Source: Candidatus Streptomyces philanthi (GTDB lineage: Bacteria > Actinomycetota > Actinomycetes > Streptomycetales > Streptomycetaceae). From it: a stretch of DNA of 64,000 bases. A model generated the notes under the pieces. The model made no database searches. It was not told where the DNA came from and was given only the letters and a program-made list of their open reading frames with translations. The first letter of the stretch is position 1. Each line of letters starts with the position of its first letter. Where the stretch lies: assembly GCA_018114805.1 (NCBI GenBank), contig CP073042.1, positions 7,237,501 to 7,301,500 of the forward strand, read 5' to 3'. This document shows positions 58,441-64,000 of the stretch, piece by piece. Position numbers and translations under genes: made by a program.

Positions 58441-58976
58441 TCAGCGGAACAGGGAGTTGACGTAGTCGGCGCCGATGCCCACCTGCTCGTAGTGGTTGCG
58501 GCACATCTCGATGTAGTCGTGGACGTCGAAGTAGCCGGCCGTCTCGCCGTTCTCGTCCAGCCAGATCAGCGGGCCCTCGACAATGAAGAACGTCTTCATC
58601 GGCTCGCTGCTGTCGTACGCCACCAGGGTGTGCCCCTCGCCCGGTGCCTCGTAGACGAAGTCGCCCGCGCTCGCCGTCCAGGGCCGCTCCAGGTAGCCCC
58701 ACTTTCCGGAGATCGTGTACGCGAACACCTCGTGCGGGTGGTAGTGGCGGTTGACCAGCCCCGCCTCCTTGGCGCGCAGGATGTCGGCCCAGGAGTTGTC
58801 CTTGACGTTGATCCACAGCGGGCGCGAGCCCACGGTCTCGGTGAACGGCACGTAGTACCGGTCGTCGTCGGTGGCCACCTCGGAGAGGTAGACCTCGCGG
58901 GCAGGGCGTTGGGCTTGAAGGAGTTCTGGATCGGCTTGAGGGTCTTCCAGAACTCGCTGTTGGCTGCCTCGGGCAT
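58441..58976 (-). pseudogene. Cupin dioxygenase, 2,4'-dihydroxyacetophenone dioxygenase family, one frameshift
   Basis: ATG 58976 with GGGAG upstream. MPEAANSEFWKTLKPIQNSF, frame change near 58895, then REVYLSEVATDDDRYYVPFT. Cupin motif 1 is VNRHYHPHEVFAYTISGKWG and motif 2 FVYEAPGEGHTLVAYD; the histidines and glutamate are the iron ligands. Family enzymes cleave the C-C bond between carbonyl and hydroxymethyl of 2,4'-dihydroxyacetophenone. First gene of the MFS-ADH-SDR unit (31 bases before the MFS start). Confidence 0.8.
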
Positions 58977-59147
58977 GTCGGGCTCCCTTGCGTTGGTAGG
59001 TGGCCGCAGTGAACCCCGGGGCGCCGACGCGCGTCTTTCCCAGGGCGGACGTCGCGCTTTGTCCATTTCGGACACGCCCCACCCACATACACGGCGCCCC
59101 GACGCGACCCCGCGAGCCAGCCCCGCGTGCCGCGGGTGACGACATGC

Positions 59148-59204
59148 CGCCCGCGCGCCAGGGACTGCCGACCGAATCGGTCGGCAGTCCCTGGCGCGCG
59201 GGCG
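59148..59204. terminator. 57-base near-perfect hairpin
   Basis: Arms of 28 bases (59148-59175 and 59177-59204) are exact reverse complements around a single base at 59176. It lies 31 bases past the stop of the minus-strand membrane gene at 59236 and 170 bases upstream of the cupin start. Most likely the terminator of the PadR-membrane operon. Confidence 0.75.
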
Positions 59205-59235
59205 TACGGCTCGTGAGGTGGCGGCGGCCGTGGCC

Positions 59236-59914
59236 CTACGGGCCGGCGAGGGTGACACGGGCGCACTCACGGCAGGCGCGTGCCGAGGCGGCGATCCGGG
59301 TGTGGAAGGCGATGGTCACGACGCCCGCGAGGGTGCTCAGCGGCCAGTTCGTCGCGAGGACCGAGGCCAGCGTGAGGGTGAGCGCGCTGACGGCGAGGGC
59401 GACCGCGGCCGTCGTGCCCGTCCAGGCGACGAGCAGCGGCAGTCGGTGCGGGGTGGGCAGCCAGCGCGCGAGGGCGCCGGTGGCGGCCAGCGCCGCCGCC
59501 GCGAGGAAGGCGGCCGACGCCGCGATGCCTCCCAGATGTGGCACCAACAACTGCACCAGGTCGGGGAGTTGGTGGCCCGTCGAGCCGTCCCACGTCTCCG
59601 CCAGGTGCCAGCACAGGAACAGGAAGGAGACGATCAGCATCACCGCACGGGCGGTCTGCCGGGCCTGGGCGATGGTGAGTTCGCGCTGGAAGCTCGGGGC
59701 GATCTCGGCCGACGGTGCCGAACTCGCGCACCGCCTGCCGCGCGGCACGGAGATCCGGCTCGCGCCCGTGCGACAGGTCGCGGGCCGCGTCGATGAGGCG
59801 CTCGCGCAGGTCCATCACCATCCGGGACTTGACCCGGACGGGACCGTGTAGCGCCGCCGACAGGTCCGCGACGTGGGTCTCGATGGGGTCCGCCTCGGTG
59901 GTGGGCGCGCTCAT
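59236..59914 (-). pseudogene. Integral membrane protein with permease-prefix-type N-domain, one frameshift
   Basis: ATG 59914 overlapping the PadR stop (ATGA). N-terminal soluble domain SRMVMDLRERLIDAARDLSH with RAARQAVREFGTVG is the permease-prefix/HAAS-like helical domain often found in PadR-linked membrane proteins. After a frame change near 59718, four to five TM helices follow (AVMLIVSFLFLCWHLAETW, VALAVSALTLTLASVLATNW). Ends at 59236. Together with PadR it probably senses or answers envelope stress; mechanism unknown. Confidence 0.75.
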
Positions 59915-60252
59915 GTCGCCTGGCCGGGCCGGGGTGCCGGCTCCAACACGGCGCCGATCGCGGTCGTGAACTCGCGCCACACCGACCGCTCGGCCGCCAG
60001 GCTGCGCCGGCCGGCTTCGGTCAGTTCGTAACACCGCCGCCGCCGTTCGCCCTCGGACTCCCAGACGCTGCGCAGCAGTCCGAGCCGCTCCAGCTTGTTC
60101 AACGCTGGGTAGATCGTGCCCTTGCGCAGCTCCAGGACCCCGTTGCTGCGTTCCTGTACCGCGGTGATGACCGCGTATCCGTGCAGCGGGCCGGATTCCA
60201 GAACGGACAGCAAGAGTCCGTCCAGATGCCCGCGTACCGCGCTCGCCTTCAT
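59911..60252 (-). CDS. PadR-family transcriptional regulator, intact
   Basis: 113 residues from ATG 60252. LLLSVLESGPLHGYAVITAV and LRKGTIYPALNKLERLGLLR are the winged-helix PadR signature; YELTEAGRRSL is the wing. First gene of a two-gene unit with a membrane protein, the usual arrangement for this subgroup, and divergent from a membrane protein at 60342. The 89-base divergent spacer includes TTATAGTTCGAC and the inverted repeat GCCAA-CCTA-TTGGC, a possible operator. Confidence 0.9.
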   Translation of the reverse strand: MKASAVRGHLDGLLLSVLESGPLHGYAVITAVQERSNGVLELRKGTIYPALNKLERLGLLRSVWESEGERRRRCYELTEAGRRSLAAERSVWREFTTAIGAVLEPAPRPGQAT

Positions 60253-60341
60253 AGTCAGGCAGCCTACCCAAAGGGTGCGCGAACGTGCTACTTATAGTTC
60301 GACAGCCAACCTATTGGCAGCCAATCGAGAAGAGCTCCGCG

Positions 60342-60839
60342 GTGACGAAATTCCTGCTGTCCGTGCACGTCTTGGCGGCGATCCTGGCGATCGGACCGAT
60401 CAAGGTCGCGGCCTCGATGTTCCCCCGCTACGTCCGCTCCCCAGCGGCCGACGGCGACGGCTCGGACGACGCCCGTATGGCGGCGCTCCTGCACCGCGTG
60501 TGTTGCGGTTACACCGTCGTCGGCATAGCGGTCCCGGTCTTCGGGGTCGCCACGGGGCCCCAACTCGGCGTGCTCACGGACGCCTGGCTGCTGACCTCGA
60601 TCGTGCTGACCGCCGCCGCGGCGGCGCTGCTGTTGCTGGCGATCCTCCCTGGGCAGCAGCGGTTGCTCGCCCGGCCGGCGGGCGTGCGGGCGCTGGGCGG
60701 GGGCGCGGGCACCGGTGTTGCGGAGGCGGCCCGCTCGGCTGCCGCGCGCCTGGCCATGGTCACGGGCACGTTCAACCTGCTCTGGGCGGTGGTCGTCGTC
60801 CTGATGATCGTGCGCCCCGGCTCCACGACGGGGGCCTGA
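60342..60839 (+). CDS. DUF2269-like small membrane protein, intact
   Basis: 165 residues from GTG 60342. MTKFLLSVHVLAAILAIGPI is the first TM with the conserved HVLAAIL histidine; further helices are VVGIAVPVFGVATG, SIVLTAAAAALLLLAILPG and FNLLWAVVVVLMIV. It resembles predicted integral membrane proteins with a heme-like histidine pattern (DUF2269), function unproven. Stop is 5 bases before the next gene. Confidence 0.65.
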   Translation: MTKFLLSVHVLAAILAIGPIKVAASMFPRYVRSPAADGDGSDDARMAALLHRVCCGYTVVGIAVPVFGVATGPQLGVLTDAWLLTSIVLTAAAAALLLLAILPGQQRLLARPAGVRALGGGAGTGVAEAARSAAARLAMVTGTFNLLWAVVVVLMIVRPGSTTGA

Positions 60840-60844
60840 ACATC

Positions 60845-61129
60845 GTGCGCGCACTCCGCATCGCGGCCGTCGTCGAAGCCGTTTCCCTGGTGTTCCTGCT
60901 GGTCAACGTCTTCACCGTGCACGTCGGTGTGATCACCTCGCTCGGTGGCCCGACGCACGGGACGGCCTACCTGGTCATCATCGTCATCGCCTGGCGCACC
61001 CCGCCGGCCCTGGCCCCGGGCGCCCGCCCGCGCGCCCTCGTCCCCGGCGTCGGCGGGTTGCTCGTACTGCGGCGCATGCCCCGGGAGGCGCCGGCGACCC
61101 GGCGGCCCCGCCTCGTCAAGGAGGAGTGA
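60845..61129 (+). CDS. DUF3817-family small membrane protein
   Basis: GTG 60845 gives RALRIAAVVEAVSLVFLLVN, then FTVHVGVITSLGGPTHGTAY and LVPGVGGLLVLRRMPRE: the three-helix DUF3817 pattern with the conserved GP-x-HG segment. About 95 residues, normal for the family. Likely co-transcribed with the preceding membrane gene. Role unknown. Confidence 0.75.
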   Translation: MRALRIAAVVEAVSLVFLLVNVFTVHVGVITSLGGPTHGTAYLVIIVIAWRTPPALAPGARPRALVPGVGGLLVLRRMPREAPATRRPRLVKEE

Positions 61130-61168
61130 GGCGCGGAGCACGCGTCGGCCCGCCGCGTCCACCACGTC

Positions 61169-61208
61169 GTCCCCGACTCCGCGCCCTCGGCGCCCCAGAG
61201 TCGGGGAC
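61169..61208. terminator. Convergent terminator
   Basis: Perfect 11-base arms GTCCCCGACTC and GAGTCGGGGAC with an 18-base loop between the plus-strand DUF3817 gene and the minus-strand TetR gene. Confidence 0.75.
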
Positions 61209-61224
61209 AGGTGCGTGCCCGGGG

Positions 61225-61798
61225 CTACTGGTGCAGGGCGATGAGCCGTGCGAGGTGTTTGCCCGCGATCTGCAGCGGCTCCTTGCTCCGGGCGACCTGG
61301 GCCGCCAACTCGGCGCCCTCCATCGTGCTGATCACGGTGTGCGCCAGGTCGTGCGCGTCGCTCTCGCTCATGCCGGAGGCGCGCAACCTGTCGTGCACCA
61401 GCCCGCGCCGCGGCCGTCTGGATGTCGGGGGCCCGGCCCGCCGTGCCGAGCGAGGTCGTGGTGATGGGGCAGCCGTCCACCCGCTGGGAGGCGTGCAGGC
61501 CGTCGGCGAGTTCGTGGCACAGGTCAAAGATGGCCCGCGCGGTGTCCTCCTCGCGTTCCAGCGCGTCGCGCAGTACCTCGAAGAACTCCTGGTCACCGTG
61601 GTGGATGGCGGCGACGGCCAGCTCCTGCTTGCCGCCGGGGAAGAAGTGGTACACGGAGCCGAGCGTGGCCCGCGCCTCCTGCCCGATCTGCTTGATCCCG
61701 GTGCTGTCGTAACCCTGCCGCTGCATCAGCAGGGACGCCGCGCGGACGATGCGGGTGCGGGTGTCGGGGGTCGCCGCGGTGTTCGTCTCCGTGTTCAC
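61225..61798 (-). pseudogene. TetR-family regulator (LmrA/YxaF-like), one frameshift
   Basis: GTG 61798 begins MNTETNTAATPDTRTRIVRA. HTH: YDSTGIKQIGQEARATLGSV followed by YHFFPGGKQELAVAAI, characteristic of the LmrA/YxaF group that senses small hydrophobic compounds. Frame change near 61410, after which RLRASGMSESDAHDLAHTVI completes the ligand domain; ends TAG/TGA region at 61225. It faces an imine-reductase-type gene across two copies of a 22-bp operator-like repeat and probably represses both. Confidence 0.85.
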
Positions 61799-61814
61799 GC
61801 GGGCCAGCCTATCG

Positions 61815-61883
61815 AATAGAGCGTTCGTTCCAGAGGTGTGCTACGTTGCGTCGCAGCGCTAAATAGAGCGTTCGTTTTAGAGG
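61815..61883. promoter_or_regulatory. Two direct copies of a TetR-type operator
   Basis: AATAGAGCGTTCGTT-CC-AGAGG at 61815-61836 and AATAGAGCGTTCGTT-TT-AGAGG at 61862-61883 differ at only two bases. The core TAGAGCGTTCGTTTTA is an imperfect palindrome of the kind bound by LmrA/YxaF-type TetR proteins (TAGAACGnnCGTTCTA-like). Centres are 47 bases apart. One copy lies next to the TetR start, the other 18 bases before the reductase start. Confidence 0.8.
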
Positions 61884-61900
61884 GTCGTGGAGGAATTCTG

Positions 61901-62783
61901 ATGAGTGCGCAGGACGATCCGTGACGGTGATCGGTCTGGGCCCGATGGGGCGTGCCATGGTGCGCGCGTACCTGGCGCGGGACTGCGAGGTGACCGTGTG
62001 GAGCCGGACCGCGAGCAAGGCCGATGACCTGGTGACGGCCGGCGCGCGGCTGGCTCCCTCGGTCGAAGAGGCCCTGGGCGCCAACGAGTTGGTGATACTC
62101 AGCCTGACGGACTACGCTGCGATGTACGCGCTCCTCGAACCGGTGACGGCCGCGTTGTCGGGCAGGGTCCTCGCCAACCTCAGCTCCGACACCCCGGAGC
62201 GGGCGCGCGAGGCGGCGGCATGGGCGACCCGACACGGGGCGCGCTACCTCACCGCCGGGGTGGCGGTCTCCCCGGACCTGGTGGGGACGCCGGACGGTTT
62301 CACGTACTACAGCGGAGAGCAGGACCTCGTCGAGGAACACCGGGGCGCCCTGGAGGTGATCAGCAGGGTCGAGTACCGGGGCGAGGACCCGGGGCTCGCG
62401 GCGCTGTACTACCAGATCCAGATGGACCTGTTCTGGACGAGCCTGACCGCCTGGCTGCACTCGGTGGCCGTGGCCGAGGCGCACGGCATCTCGGTCGAGG
62501 AGATCCTGCCGTACTCGGTGGACGTGGCCGACTCGCTGTCGACCTTCTTCCGGTTCTACGCGCCACGGCTCAGCGCCGGGGACGACACGGGTGACGTGGA
62601 CCGGCTCGCCATGGGGGTGGCCAGCTTGGAGCACGTGGTGGACACGGTGCGGGCGGGGGAGTGGAGACGGGCCTGCCCGAGGCGGTGCTGGAGGTGTTCC
62701 GGCGCGGCGTCGCGGCGGGCCACGCGAACGACAGCCTCACCAGCCTGCGCGCCATCCTGCGGGCGGGCGACGTCCCGGCCTGA
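61901..62783 (+). pseudogene. Imine reductase / NAD(P)-dependent beta-hydroxyacid dehydrogenase-like, two frameshifts
   Basis: ATG 61901 with GGAGGAATTC upstream gives MSAQDDP and then a stop; one base restores VTVIGLGPMGRAMVRAYLAR, the NADPH-binding motif. VWSRTASKADDLV shows the Arg/Ser pair preferring NADPH. ALYYQIQMDLFWTSLTAWLH and SVAVAEAHGISVEEILPYSV are typical of the imine-reductase C-terminal helical domain. Frame change near 62655, then LEVFRRGVAAGHANDSLTSL ends at TGA 62781-62783. Reduces cyclic or acyclic imines or related carbonyls; control by the divergent TetR is likely. Confidence 0.8.
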
Positions 62784-62942
62784 CGCGCCGGACGCGGGCT
62801 GGGCCCCACCGCCCCGGCACGGCACGGATGCCCAAAGCCTCGGGAGCTTCCCCGCGGCCCCGGGCCGTACCGCGCGCTCCTTCACCCCCTCCGTGGAGGC
62901 GTCGTGCCGCGCTAGGTGTCGCGCGGGGAGCGCCCGGGGCGG

Positions 62943-64000
62943 TCAGCGCTGTGGGGTTGGGAAGGCCACCGGGCTGCGTAGCCCCGCGCGGCTGACCGCG
63001 CGGACGCCGAAGAACACGTTGTCCTTGGACAGGTCGACGGTGTGGCGGGTGGTGTCACCCACCAGCCTCGCGTGGGTCCACCGCGCCGCGGTGGTCTCGC
63101 GCCAGACCACCTCGTAGCCCGCCAGATCCGGCTCGGGGCCCCGCTCCCAGACCAGTTCCGTCTCGTTGGTCAGGGCCGCGGTGAGGATCCTCGCGCCGCG
63201 CGGCGTACCGGGGGCCTGGGCCAGGCTCCACAGGGCCGCGCCGTTGACGCGGGCGACGCGCGCGATGAAGGGGAAGTCGCAGAACTCGGGCAGGTCCCCG
63301 TACTGCCTGCCGTCGACGACGCGCACGTCCTGGTGCTGGTGGGCGTAGTCCTCGGCGGGCTTCGTGAACCGGGCCGCGGGGTAGGCGCGCTCAAGGAACG
63401 GTATGTGGTCGCCGCCGCGCAGATAGCGGTCTCGGCGGTACATGACACGGACCTTCATGCCGGTCACCCCGTGCCCCGCGACGTCCTGGACGAACCGGGC
63501 GAGCTGCCGCGAGGTCGAGTCGTTCTTGCCGCCGACGGAGCGCCGTACCTCGCCCTCCTGAGGGGTCTCGGAGGTGGGCACCTCTTCGGCGAACAGCCTG
63601 AGGGTGTGGGGGTCGCGGCTGCCGTCGTCGGCGGTGGAGCTGCCGACGATGTCGTTGGTGAACATCCCCTGTACGTCGGCCTGGCGCTCCCGGTAGCCCT
63701 GGGCGAGGTGGGCCGCGCCGTACAGGCCCTGTTCCTCGCCTGCCACGGCGGCGAAGACCAGCGTGGCGCCGGTGCGCCCGGTGGCCATGACGTGGGCCAG
63801 CTCCATCGCGACAGCCAACCCCGAGGGCGTCGTCGTCGGCCCCCGGGGCGTCGCTGGTGCGGTCCATGACGTCACTGGCCCGGGAGTCGTAGTGCCCGGA
63901 GACGACGTAGACGCGGTCGGGCGAGGTCGTGCCGCGCAGGGTGGCGACGATGTTGGAGATCCGCGTCGGGACGGTGATGCGGGGTGCCGGCTGCTGCACG
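62943..64000 (-). pseudogene. M28-family secreted metallopeptidase with C-terminal fibronectin-like domain, partial
   Basis: The 5' end lies beyond the window. Zinc ligands: VYVVSGHYDSRASDV (His), PGADDD before a frame change near 63840 (Asp), VAGEEQGLYG (Glu), MFTNDIVGSS (Asp) and RGGDHIPFLE (His): the full set of the aminopeptidase Y/M28 family. The last 90 residues (ELVWERGPEPDLAGYEVVWR and TTRHTVDLSKDNVFFGVRAV) form a fibronectin III-like module, common in exported actinomycete peptidases. Ends at TGA 62943. Confidence 0.85.

Noticed and set aside
62808..62943. Inverted repeat ACCGCCCCGG / CCGGGGCGGT as a terminator
   Set aside because: The arms are 116 bases apart, too far for a terminator hairpin, and such words are common at this base composition.
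1..64000. CRISPR arrays, tRNA or rRNA genes, insertion sequences or phage genes
   Set aside because: No spaced repeat arrays, no cloverleaf or CCA-type tRNA ends, no transposase DDE or integrase motifs were found in any frame that I examined.

Overview
The window is about 72-73% G+C with strong third-position GC, frequent GTG and TTG starts and many Streptomyces-type families (DasR-type chitinase control, SpoIIE-type phosphatase with an ATPase tail, modular type I PKS, PadR/MarR/IclR/TetR regulators beside transporters and oxidoreductases). It is almost certainly chromosomal DNA of a Streptomyces or close relative, probably an accessory or arm region. I see no rRNA, tRNA, CRISPR array, insertion sequence or integrase.

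The striking property is breakage. About half the genes only read through if one or more single-base frame changes are allowed, and at least fifteen conserved positions carry an in-frame stop, mostly TAG. Many frame changes lie in short G/C runs, which points to uncorrected long-read indels. Other lesions cannot be homopolymer errors: a 58-bp perfect palindrome and a 72-bp perfect tandem duplication inside genes, an ATG-to-ATA start change, substituted Walker residues in both transporter ATPases, internal deletions, and several junctions where one truncated gene runs into another (2.84, 16.56, about 18.95, 19.89, 34.09 and 36.50 kb). Gene boundaries below are reconstructions across such breaks unless called intact.

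Layout. 0-2.8 kb: end of a dihydrofolate-reductase-family gene, a DUF4287 gene, a secreted pyroglutamyl-peptidase-like gene and a type II thioesterase cut off at 2.84 kb. 2.8-5.2 kb: three-subunit xanthine dehydrogenase-type operon on the minus strand, its molybdenum subunit truncated. 5.3-15.7 kb: housekeeping and stress genes (P-loop kinase, PI-PLC-like enzyme, two AlkB-type dioxygenases, ogt, SpoIIE phosphatase, MarR, VOC protein, GH19 chitinase with a DasR-type operator). 15.8-20.2 kb: a gene graveyard in which an AT-DH-KR polyketide synthase fragment lies between acetyltransferase fragments. 20.2-25.1 kb: small conserved genes, a CBS protein, then an IclR regulator divergent from a salicylate-hydroxylase-like flavoprotein. 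25.9-34.1 kb: a bimodular PKS (KS-AT-ACP-KS-AT-DH-KR) truncated before its last carrier protein. 34.2-42.6 kb: aldo/keto reductase, O-methyltransferase, a peptide/nickel-type ABC transporter with damaged motifs, TetR, aldehyde dehydrogenase and an NTF2-like protein.

42.7-54.0 kb is the most coherent functional block: glutamine-synthetase-like ligase and P450 on the minus strand, divergent from a [3Fe-4S] ferredoxin, an (internally deleted) ferredoxin reductase, an acetoacetate-decarboxylase-family protein, a homoprotocatechuate meta-cleavage set (HpaE-, HpaD- and HpaG-like), TetR, a PuuC-like aldehyde dehydrogenase and a PuuD-like gamma-glutamyl hydrolase. Together they suggest catabolism of an aromatic amine through a gamma-glutamyl intermediate and extradiol ring cleavage; this is inference from gene content. 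54.0-59.0 kb adds MarR, an IclR fragment, SDR, zinc alcohol dehydrogenase, MFS transporter and a cupin dioxygenase. 59.2-64.0 kb holds a PadR/membrane-protein pair, small membrane proteins, a TetR with two repeated operators facing an imine-reductase-type gene, and a secreted M28 peptidase running off the window.
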